From positions 57,750,501 to 57,814,500 of the forward strand of contig NC_092520.1 of NCBI RefSeq assembly GCF_037038585.1: a stretch of 64,000 nt of DNA, given 5' to 3'. This DNA comes from Patagioenas fasciata (lineage: Eukaryota; Chordata; Aves; Columbiformes; Columbidae). A program made the translations under genes and the position numbers. A model generated the notes under the pieces. It made no database searches and was not told where the DNA came from. It saw only the letters and a list, made by a program, of their open reading frames with translations. Positions 26,501 through 37,731 of the stretch are shown piece by piece. Positions within the stretch are counted from its first letter, which is position 1. Each line of letters begins with the position of its first letter.

Positions 26501-29500
26501 CTAAGCTATAAATCTGCTCTGATTTAGATCTAAAGCTCTGGGTCACAATCATGAATTCCTATGCGACTCCTAAAAGACTGGGGATTTTCCCTGTGTGGTG
26601 GGAACACTGCCAAACCACAAGATTTCCAACAGCCATTCACTTCCAGACCACAACCAAGCATATCTCCGCGATGTGTCGAGAATCCACCAGTGGCTTGAAG
26701 GCAAACTGTCCAGACTAAATTTTTGAGTCATGCAGACCAGTCTGTCAGTGCAAACTCAGTGGCACATGCCCTGCAGATCATTCAGAAACCTGCATTTTCT
26801 CTTGTATTTGCTTGATCAGCATCCCTGAGGACACATGGAGAACATCAGGAAACTATTGTGTATCCAGGAGATTTCTGGGAGACAGAACACACTGTGCTCA
26901 CAGGTGTTCTTACACAGCATTCTAGACAGAACTATTGTCTTGTTTAACCACCAAAGAAACTCTTTGTTTGACAGTTAGACCGCTGTTGTTCCTTTCATAC
27001 CTGTTCTCAAGCTCCAGAGAGTTTTCTGGTTATCAACAGGCTGTGGAGTGAGTGCCTCTTCTAATACACCTTACCTTTGGCAAGGATTGTACCCTTTGGG
27101 GAAGTTCCTGCTTTAAATTGTTATCCTGATTGTCTCAGAATTTACAATTTCTCAAGGCAAGCAATGTCATTCTGGAAATGATGGTACTTTTTCAGATTAG
27201 TAGAATTTCGAAATCTTGTAGTGCAAAGTGTCTGGTTCATTCTTTCTCCTCTCTGCTGGAACTGCTCCTGAAGATGTGGAGTACAGTTTTGAATGGTATT
27301 TATATCACCTGTTCTGAGAAGACCACCAGACAAGAGACAGTGTTAAATTTATATCACTTGAAGTTGGGTTTATGTTACAGACTACACAAAGCTCTTTATC
27401 TGCATCTGAACTACTAATTCTGGGCTTCTTTATAGTCAACAGGAAGAAAAATAGACATCCCTAGATCCCCAGACTTATTTTAGATATTTACATTAAATAG
27501 AAGCTGAATCCTCATCTAACAAAGTGTGTCTCCTTTGACATGAGAAACTCTGTGTCAGTTCTCCGGCAGGAGATCCTCCCAAAAAGGATTCCAGGAGGCA
27601 GCCACTGACAAAAGCCTCTCAGCATAACAGATTTTTTTAGTTTTTACTTAAAATCTTAACTACATCATACAATAAGCATAGAAAGAATAATGCAATACAG
27701 ATAGTACATTAAGAATTCATATATTCAATGATATGAATTGCATTAACAATAATTATGACAATAATAACTGAGGGGAAAAAAGAAAACAAATGAAAAAGGG
27801 AGAATAAAAGCTTGAATTCAAAATGCACATTTTACCCAACATATTGTTATTAAGTAGTTAACCTATTGTGGATGAATCCCACATAATTTGCCTAAGTTTA
27901 AAGCTAAACATTTTAAAGAAGGTCGTGGGAGAGTCTGCAGATGGAAACCACAGCGTAAGCACTGATCTAGTAGAGAAATACTTCTGCAAAGCATAATTCT
28001 TCTTTTATTATTTTAACTCTGATATGAAATTGACATAATATATATATAATAAGGTATTATCAATACTAAGTTATATTAATCTATAGAAGGTAGATGAGCA
28101 AGTCTAGCAATAATACAAAACTGTCTCACTCTTACATGAGCAAAATGTTAAAAAGCCCATTTGTGAATGAGCTGGCTTCTCTGGTTTTGCTCATAGGAAG
28201 TCCTGTCACGTTTCTTGAGTGTAAAAGTTCTTACTACTGGTATTTTCTGGTCATCTGATTTCCTGTATGAAATTTTTATCCATCTATTATTAGTACTTAA
28301 TAAATGGGGGTCTGATATGTGAATTAAGATTTATTGGTGGGTCTACAGAAGCCCCCAGATGCTGCACTTCATACCCGCTGTCTATTTCTGTCATGTTTTT
28401 GAATCAAAGCACAGATCCAAAGCCTTGAAGACCATTGGAGGTGGTTGAATGGGGAAATCCAAACGAACTCCACATTCTATCAAAATCTGCAGTTCAGTCT
28501 CATCTTCCATTTTAACACCAGTTACAAACATGATCTTGAACATCATTTACTTTTCATCTCAAGTCTGAACCCCTGTGGATAAATTTCAGCTACCTTATCC
28601 TTGTGCTCCAACAGTGGTCCAAAATCCATTGGCTTTAGCAGGAGCTTTTCAGCTGACTTTCAAATGAGGTTTGGATCAGGTCCTCAGTAAGTATGGAACA
28701 AATACAGGGGAAAACAGTTTCCTAGACCATTCTCTGCCAGGATTCTCCATTTACCATTATGTTTTATAATGACAGCCTCTTTTCTCTCAGCAATTGCTTC
28801 AGATTGGTTGAAGGATCTTTTTCTATTGTTAATAAAAATGCATTTAAAATATCTCTTGCAATCTGGCCTGCTGTTACCAGCTGCAAAATACACTATTACA
28901 TTATGTGTGATTCTTGACTGTTCAGAGTATGAAAAATCCCACCCTACTATAGTCTATTAATGATTTTAATGTTATGCTAAATGTTGGCAGTTTATTATTT
29001 CTGATAAATACAGCAATCTAGTGACATTTACACATTCATAATATGTGTTATTAATGAGGATACCTATTTGGTATTAATGAAGTCAATTTGAGATTCATTT
29101 ACTAAGCATCAGAGAGACCATTTGCTAGTGCATCTGTTTGCAAAGAGGTTTCACATTAAAGAGGAGTCGGGTAGTGGAGATTGCTCACCGCTCTGGGGTC
29201 ATGTGTTACTGAGTAATTTTACATTCTCCTCCTTTCGTGTTTACAGATTTTGAGAACTGTTGTGATTCACTGAACATAAAATGAATGCTTAACTGTGCTT
29301 ATTACCTTCCCTAGTTATTTGAAATTTGATTCTAAAGACAGGCAACTGAGGAGTTACATATAAATGGTATATCCTTTCAAAACGTATTTAGTAATGACTC
29401 TTGTGTTGCAAACTTCTGGCATTGGTTGAGCTTAATCATTGGAATACCCAGCACTTTACTAGAAGATATAAAACATAAGTATAAAGACAAGAATATCAGT

Positions 29501-31450
29501 ATTACATAGTATATATAGTTATCTATATATTATCTATATAATATTCAACAATAAAACTTAATAAATATCAGAACCAATGCACAAAAAAATTGAAATAATT
29601 GCTTTGCAAATAGAAGCAAAGCACATAAGCTTAATTTACTCAGGGTGAAAGTATTGAGCAACAATAGACCCACTAGTGTAACATCAACAGTATGCAAGAT
29701 CAAATTAGCAAGGAAAGAATAATTCATGACATAAAGGTAAACAAAAATGGTATAAAATGCTATAAGTTTTGCCAAGGGAATTTTATACCAGAATAACTGG
29801 ATTCATTTTTTTTAGATAACAGATTTTATAAAGCAGAGATATATGAAAGGTCTAATTTGTTTGGTAATGAATGATGGGATTCATCTGCCTAAATGCACGT
29901 TTCTGCTCTGGAGACATCCATTTCTAAACTAGTCACCCATGCTCGATTTTTAGCGATGCCAAAAAATAGTTCCTTTTACGGTATGATTCATCACATTCTA
30001 AAGTAAATGTCTAAAATAAGTTAGATGAATCACACCTACAAGTGCTTATTTCTCTCCGTTGACTGTGAAGTTAGCCAGAGGTGACTAGCTCAGCTGTAGA
30101 TGACCACCCTGAAGACATCTGAAGTTAAATGGGAGTAATCCCACAGAGACAGACTAATTTATGAGTAAAGCATCTGAAATGATGCCCGTAGGAAACTGCT
30201 CATTAATAAGACAGAGGCATGAACTTTAAGTTAGTTAGGGAGCTTTTTCAAGTGAAGATGATAATGGGCAATGTTGAAAAAAAGATGTAACGAGTTGAAG
30301 GGAACTACTAAAAGCATTTTTCATGAATCAGCCTCAGAGTGGATCTTAGTGTTTTCTTTGATGATTCTGGCATGAGAAGTAGGATTGAAGTAATGATATC
30401 TGAAATAGAACTGGGTAGCACTGTTGATACAGAAGAGAACTAGGATGTCTTACAGGAAAAATTAGATAACCTTGAGAATAGAATGGTAGAAATGAGAAGA
30501 AATTTAATACAACAAAGTACAAATATTGCAGTAAGGGGAAAATCTGAAAATATTGCTTAGGTGCCTAAAGTGTGTTTCAAAATAACATAGATGTCTAGTT
30601 TTAATAGAAAAATAACAACAACAAAAAACCCCCATTTCAGTTATCTGTGTACCTGAAAAGCAATAGATCCTCCAGTTTTGTACTGGAAATGAATTATGTG
30701 CCTAAAGTGTTTCTGTTCTGCATAGTTAAGAGTACTGCTATGGTGGTTGAAATGAACATTTGGGAACTTATTCCCTGCCTGAGTTTCTTTGGGACTTACT
30801 GTCTAGGGTCCCTGAAGACTGCAGTGTTTCTAAGCATTTCCTAGTTATACCTAACAAATTTAAAGTTAGTATTTCCAGATTTCCAAATAATCAGATAGAA
30901 ACAGAATAGAAAAGCCTATTTTCTGGTCGATGGTATAGTTGCTTGCATACCTGATATACAGCTCAACCAATGCAGAGCTTAACCATCTGGTTATGAGAAA
31001 GGTACTCTTCATTCTTCGGGGGTAGCAAGGAATTCAGGAGTCAGTGAGGCCGAAATAGTATGTGAGTAGTCTCTCGCTTGCCAGCACTGGATTTTGCCAA
31101 AGAACCTAGATCTGGTGTTGAGATTTGTTGCCCTTTTTTTAATCATGACTGCTTCACTCAGGAAAGTGCTGACAGGAACTCAGGTCAGTCTGATTCCAGT
31201 TCAGTGGTGCTGCCGCTTGATTTCTCACCTGCTTGAACAGTGACCTACCTGTACTAAGAGGGGTTAAAATTCCCTTCTGCCAATAGGCAGTTACAAACCT
31301 GGACCCTGGTTGCTGTGGGAAAAATGAAACACAAGTGTCCTATTGATTTGGTAAATGTTCTAATAATTAATCTGTTCCTGAAGTCAGACATGTTGTTCCA
31401 TGGCCATCTTTTCAACCTGATAAGTCAATGGCATAGAGAGTCATCTGTTG
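23554..31450. other. Intergenic, no recognisable gene
   Basis: About 7.9 kb of AT-rich sequence. Content includes poly-A/G-interrupted A tracts (25,821-25,848), an A/C-rich stretch (26,220-26,280), TA-rich stretches (28,038-28,052 and 29,503-29,546) and a possible ancient repeat remnant at about 28,620-28,685. I recognise no exon. Confidence 0.65.
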
Positions 31451-31622
31451 ATGTTGCACAGAGAGGTGGTAGATGCCCCATCCCTGGAGACATTCCAGAT
31501 CTGGCTGGAAGGGGCTCTGAGCAACCTGATCTAGTTGAAGATGTCCCTGCTCATTGCTGGGGGTTGAACCAAATGACCTTTAAAGGTCCTTTCCAACCCA
31601 AACCATTCTATGATTCTATGAA
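31451..31622 (+). mobile_element. CR1 LINE 3' fragment
   Basis: About 170 bases matching the CR1 3' region, in order: an AGAGGTGGTAGATGCCCCAT block, GGCTCTGAGCAACCTGATCT, GACCTTTAAAGGTCCTTTCC, and the ATTCTATGATTCTATGA end. It is well conserved and 5'-truncated. Open frames overlapping it are non-functional LINE sequence. Confidence 0.95.
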
Positions 31623-31909
31623 TACAGTCTATATCTGAATAATTATCTAGAAACTAGCTATAGGAACAACTAAAATGTGACTTGTGACTAGTTTCGTCTC
31701 AAGATAGATACCTAAAAGTAGACAACACTCCTTTCTGGAAGTCCTTATATCTCTCCTTTGAGTATAAATGAAGCCTAGTTATCTCATTGATGTAGATTTC
31801 ACAGGTAAGACATTGCAGGTCTGCATGTGTGTAAATTAGGTGCTTCAATGCAAAAGATGGTTTTCATCTCTGTTTCACATCTGATCATAGGTTCTTAGGG
31901 TGATGATTT

Positions 31910-31985
31910 AGTGCCAGTGTTAGTTTAATGGTTGGATTAGATGATCTTGAGGGTCTTTTCCAACAAAAATTATTCTATGATTCAA
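31910..31985 (+). mobile_element. CR1 LINE 3' tail
   Basis: A short CR1 end with TTTAATGGTTGGATTAGATG, ATCTTGAGGGTCTTTTCCAA and a terminal ATTCTATGATTCAA. It lies about 290 bases after another CR1 fragment in the same orientation, but the 3' segments are duplicated between the two, so this is a separate insertion. Confidence 0.9.
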
Positions 31986-34900
31986 TATGTCTGCATTCAA
32001 ATCTAAATTCTGCAAAACTCCCCATTCCTCTCACTTGGCATTGATCACAATACAGTTTAGATATTGCTCCACTCAGTGGATTGGCTGTTGGAAAGCTCAT
32101 ATAATTCATATACTTTTTCTGTAGAGTGCAGGCACCTGACTCAGCATTTTGGAGCTCACTTTTGAATTTTGTGGAAAATTTTTTGGTGATTCAGCATTGA
32201 ATATCATGTTGCTTAAGACAAATGAGCTATCAGGATATCCCAGGACATTTGAAATGAAGGGATCTAGTAACTAGAAAGTCAGTCCTGGTGAGAGTTCAGC
32301 CAACAGCAGACGGTGAATACTCTGTGCTACTCTGACATGGCATCCTACTCTATACATGGCATCCTACTCTATACATGGCATAGAGGAAGAAGTGCAGATA
32401 TCTGCATCTCAGCTTCTTTGTAAATTCTCATTCCTGCTTCTCAGAAGAGATTCATCCTACTTTAATTTATGAATTGTTGACATGAAGTATCAGCTTCAAA
32501 TTGATGAGCTAGAGTTCTGTGCCCCAAAAGTTAATTGGGAGGAAGCTAACCTTTTATTTTTCCACATCAGGCCCTGTTTTCTGAAGCAGAACATTTTAGT
32601 GCCCTATTCATTGTCATAATCTTTTCAGTATCAGAACTCATTTTTTCAATCAGTCACCTGCAGGCAGGAAGGGCAATGATTTTATTGTATGATGATTTAT
32701 GAGAGTGAACTGAGAATGACTGGTTTCATATAACTTCTATTTCAGAAATTTCTGAAGGTTGAGTATAACCCAAGAAATGAGCATACTGAAAATTATGACT
32801 CTGGTGTTTAAAACAAAACAACACAAAACAATCCCTCAACAAATTTGAAAACAAGTGAAACAAAACCAGCACAGGGAGAATGCTTACTTATTTGCCTTTC
32901 TGACTGATGATTCATGTTCACCCCTGCTGGATATATATTTTGGAGAAGAACTTAGCATACCTAAAGCTATTTTCCTTCTTTTGTTCACTTCTCATCTGTA
33001 TCACCAAACATGCCTACTGTGTATTTTGCTTCTGAGGAGGAGGGGATTCTGTAGCTCTGTGTGAATGCCTTGGATGGGGGCCAGCAATCACTGTAAGAGT
33101 AGGAATAGTTTATATTTAGTGCCGTTTTCTTATTCTTTTTAACACCACATTGTTCCTGACATTGTTGCACCAGAGTTCAGAGAAGCTAGTGCCTTTTGTG
33201 TTATGGCACAATAGAAGTCCAGTTAGATTTCTTTCTTCTCTCTGCCATCATTTCCCATTTTCTTTCCTTCTCACAACTCAACAGTTTTTCAGCAAGTCTT
33301 AAGTAAAAATTTTAATATACTTTGTTATTCCTATCATGTCTTTTGCAATGCCAGCTATTCCCATGAATTCTGAAAATTTGGACTCTCTCCAGGAGAATGG
33401 ACTGAAACATTGGAAAAGGTCAGTGAAACATCATTTTTCATGTTACACGGCTACACTGCCCACAACTGCTCTGCTCTCACTCTTTCTATGGTAGTTGCTC
33501 TTTGCTGCCCTAAGCTGTAGACCTCAAGCTGATAGAGGGAGCTGAACTTTCAGAAGAAGGTGAAGACACAAGCTGCCTGCTGCTATTGTCAGCTACAGGG
33601 GAAACTCAGTTGTTCCTGGCTGTGGGCAGCAGATGTTCATGCTGGAACTGCCAAAACAGTGTCTGGGGAGACAATACATGTGTTACTTGGCACCAGAGTT
33701 TTACGGAAGCCAATAGGTTGCCCACTTCTTCACTCAATACAGTGACATGCAGTGAAGTGGAAGATGAGACTGATGAGTCCCAAAGTCCAGCAGAGAATAA
33801 AGACCTAGGAATGATTTCCCAGACCTGTCAGTTGTGCATCCCAAGCAAAAGCTGAAGGCAAATTATTCCAGGCTAGTGTGAGGCATGTATAATGCATGGG
33901 AAAAAAAACCTCAAAGTGTTAGTGTATATATAAGAATTACCAGTTATCCTCTGGCACGGAAGCAGCACCCTTTTCCCATTTACCTAGGCTGAATTTATAA
34001 TTTTTTACTTTTAAAAACACTTGACAATCTTAACCGTGTTTTATCCAGGTAGCTAGAAAATGACTCTGTTCTTTCATTCATGTGTGTCATGTCAGAATAG
34101 AAAGTTGTATCTTGTTTAAGATCTTCTTCTGTCAAAATGCTTTTAAAGTGTAGTTAGAAGTAAAAGGTTCCATTTAGCTTCACTTTTTTAACACCACTAT
34201 TAAACCTAAAACTGGAATAAAAACAAATTGATTGGGCTGTAATGTTTAAAGTGCTAATAAAAGCTAGAAAATTTAGAACTAGGATTTAATGCCCAGGGTG
34301 AATACTGCAGAAGTTTCCAAACAGCAGCTAACCTTACGTAACAGCTCTGAGGATTTACTTTCTCTCCTCAAGGAAAAAAATATTTTAAATAGAAGTCAAA
34401 TAAATAAAATTAATTAAAATTTGAGATCTCCAGCATACTTTATTAACACCAAAGAAAGACTTCTAGCTTCAGAGTGATGCTAAAGGAAATTCAACATCCA
34501 TGTTCTTTCTTCTGTCTCAGTACTTTAAATGACTTCATAACCCTCCTTAGTAAACCCTTGTGAGGACACTGGATATTTTTTACTCAGAAGTTGGTTTTGG
34601 CTTCAGTCAAAAGATTTTTTCCTTGATTTTTGTAGCCTTGTCTTTGTAGCATTTGGCCAGTGGTTGTCTCTATCAGCTCGAAGACATCAGAGTAAATCAA
34701 ATAGATGTCATCCTGGGGAAGCCCGTGAGCCTACCTGACAAACCACAGTAGTTCTGAAGCTGCCATCAGAGACCTTTTCTAAAAAACAAGTCAAGTTTCC
34801 TTCAGTTGTGATCACTTTGAACTGTAGCAGTGCCCCAGCAATCTCTCAGTAGTGTAAAAATATCTGAATGCCCCTTTAGTAAATATTTTGGGCTTTGTGT

Positions 34901-35089
34901 ATGCTGAAATGAGAAAAATATGTAGAAAACAAAGCAACACACCTTGTTTTCATTTTGAGATGCTACATCTAAGTGGGGAGGAGGAAGGGAGTACCTGCAC
35001 TAGTTCAGAATAAATGTGTAATGTATTTTACCCAACATAAGCTGTATAAAAATCAGTTCTTCAGTCTGTCAGGGCAACATGTGAACTGG
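31986..35089. other. Intergenic, no recognisable gene
   Basis: About 3.1 kb with a 19-base tandem duplication at 32,336-32,382. Short open frames around 33,560-33,855 look like chance. I recognise nothing else. Confidence 0.65.
32336..32382. repeat. 19-base tandem duplication, about 2.5 copies
   Basis: The unit CATGGCATCCTACTCTATA occurs twice without change and then partially (CATGGCATA). It is probably a local replication slippage event. Confidence 0.9.
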
Positions 35090-37731
35090 TGGCTCCATAG
35101 GTGCTGAGGACTTGGAAGCTGAAGAGGGGGCTCCCCATGGGACCAGCAGCTCAGGGGGTCCCCAGCCAAGGCCCATCCCACTGCTCCAGGCGGGGAGCAG
35201 AGCAGCCTGGGGGCTGCCAGTATGAGGCAGATGCAAGGTCAAGCTGGGAAGTCAATCCATGAGTCAGGGCCCTGGTCTGGGTCCAGGTCTGGACTGGTGG
35301 GGCCTGAGGCCAGGTGGGCACCTGGCTGTAATGCAGCAGGGCCTGTGGTTCAGGCTGAGCACAGACTGAGCCGAAAAGTAGTTGCCAGGGGGAGGGGGTC
35401 AGCCCTGGCTGAGACCTCCCCACAGGGACACCTAACAGCCTCTCATCACCAGAGGGAAGGGGGCAGCCTCTCACACCAGTCCTGGTGAAATGAGCGTGGC
35501 CTGTACACTAAATCCAAGTGGCATGGGAAGAAAACAGGAGGAGCTAGAGGTCTTTCTGCAGGTGCAGAGCTACTGCCTCATTGGGATCATGGAGATGTGG
35601 TGGGATAGCTCGTGCAACTGGATGCAGTGGATGCAATGGATGGATGGAGGCTCTTTGGAAAGGCCAGGAAAGTGTGGAAGGGGAGGTGACCTTTATGTGA
35701 GAAGGCAGCAGGAGTGTGTGGAGCTCTGCCTTGGAATGGATGGTGAGCCAGATGGGAAGTTATGGGTCAGGATTAGTAGGCAGACCAACACAGATGACAT
35801 TGTGCTGAGTGTCTGTTATATATTGTTTGGAGTTCCCCTCTGCCCACAGCCTCAGTAATGGGGCCATACTTAAAAATTGTTTCTCAGTTTGCTACAGTCA
35901 GGAGGTTTAAAAGCCCCCCTGCTGCCATGTAGCCCCTCCTTGCAAAGCTGAACCTGTGTACTGAGCAACTTTTGTAGCTGTTCAATGAGGAACATAGCTG
36001 AGATGAAGATATATTTATTAAGCTCAGATTTTCCTTTCCTGCCTTTTCAACAAAGATGGCATTCCCATGACAGGTCAAGAGAAAGATGGCTGGGGATCAG
36101 AAAGAAGAAGTAGATGAGGCTTTCTTTAGACAACTGGAATAAACCTCATATTCACAAGCCTGGATTCTCATTGGGAACTTTAAAACACCATGATTTCTGC
36201 TGGCAGGGCAACATAACAGGGCATAAGCAATCCAGCTTTCTGGAGTACATTGATGATGATTTTCTAACAGAGGTGATCATGGAGCTGATGAGAGGAGATG
36301 CTCTGGTGGATCTGATATTCACAGACAAGGAAGAATTGTGTGGCGATGTGAAGGTTAAGGGTTACCTTAGCTGCAGCACTCATGAGATGGTGATGTTCCC
36401 AAAGTTCCTTCTTTGGGTTTCCTCCAGGTTCCTGAGGACTGGAAGAAAGAAAATGTCACTCCTGTCTTCAGGAAGGGCAAGAAATAGCATACATGGAACT
36501 CCAGGCTGGATGACCTCACCTTAATCCCTGGGAAGGTGTTGGAGCAACTAATCCTGGAAAACATTTCCTAACATATTAAGGAGAGGAAGGTGATTTGGAG
36601 TAGATAACATGGATTTATGAAGGGGAAATCTTACATCATAAACCTGTCAGCCTTCTATGATGAGTTGACTGGCTTAGTGGAAAAGGAGAGGGCAGTGGAT
36701 GTAGTTTATCTTGACTTCAGCAAGGCTTTCAGACCTGTCTTCTGTAACACCCTCATAGACAAAATGGTGAAATATAGATTATATTAATGAACAATAGAGT
36801 GACCTGAAACCTGGCTTAAATGTCAAGCTCCAAGGGTAGTGATCAGCAGTACATTGTCTGCCTTGAGGCTGTCAGTGTACCACCATCAATACTGGGGCCA
36901 ATACTGTTGAACTTCTTCATTAATAACTTGGATGGTGGGACAGAGTGCAGCCTCAGCAGGTTTGCAGATGATAAAATCTTGGAGCATTAGTTATTAGACA
37001 TGATGGTTCTGCTGCCATTCAGAGGGACCTCAATGGGCTGGAGAAATGGGCGAACAGGAATCTCATGAAGTCCAACAAGGGCAAATGCAATGTTCTTTGC
37101 AGAAAAGGACCTGGAGGTCCTGACAGACAATATACTCTTGCAGCAAAGAAAGCCAAAAGCCCCCTGGGCTACATTAAGAAAGACATTGCCAGCATTTCAA
37201 AAGAGGTAAACCTTTCCCTCTAGTCAGCATCTGGAGTGCTTGGTTGAGTTTGGGGCACCTCAGTACAAGAGACATATAGACATGCTGAAGTTAGTTCAGC
37301 AAAAGGCCTCAAAGATGGTTATGGGTTTGAAGCACCTGACGTGAGAAGAAGCTGAGAGAACTGGGCCTGTGTAGCCTGGAGAAGAGAAGAATCAAGGGAG
37401 GGTCTTATTGTATAGATGCTCAAGGGGAGGGTGCAGAGAAGATGGACCCAGGCTCTTTTCTGTGATGTCCAGTGACAAGACAAGAGACAATGGACACAAA
37501 CTGAAATAGAGCAAACTGCATTTAAACATAAGAAAACACTAATTTCTTGTAAGGCTGCTCAAATACAGGTCAGCCAGGTAGGTTTTGGGGTCTCCATCCT
37601 TGCAGACATTCAAAAATCTGACCTAACATGGTGCTGAGCAACCTATTCTAATTGACCCTGGTCTGAGGGGCATTGCACTAAGTGATCTCCAGAGGTCCTT
37701 TCTGACCTCAACCATTCTGTGATTCTGTGAA
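35090..37731 (+). mobile_element. Long degenerate CR1 LINE with EN and RT remnants
   Basis: This is a CR1 non-LTR retrotransposon copy. The GC-rich start (35,090-35,490) is probably its 5' region, with lower certainty. The ORF2 endonuclease begins at about 35,560 with YCLIGIMEMWWDSS, keeping the glutamate of the usual I-TET-W motif. It continues at 36,085-36,400, where the SDHE motif has become STHE. Between these lies about 260 bases of unrelated sequence (35,822-36,083). The endonuclease end then joins directly to reverse transcriptase at about 36,425 (VPEDWKKENVTPVF). RT keeps VVYLDFSKAF (36,701-36,730) and the catalytic FADD (36,961-36,972). Many stops and frameshifts make it non-functional. 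It ends in ATTCTGTGATTCTGTGAA. Confidence 0.93.

Noticed and set aside
31315..31638. 107-codon plus-strand ORF.
   Set aside because: Its second half is the translated 3' end of a CR1 element.
35222..36524. Plus-strand ORFs of 88, 122 and 136 codons as separate genes.
   Set aside because: The 122- and 136-codon frames read as CR1 endonuclease fragments; the 88-codon frame (35,222-35,488) lies in the putative CR1 5' region. They belong to one degenerate LINE copy, not to host genes.
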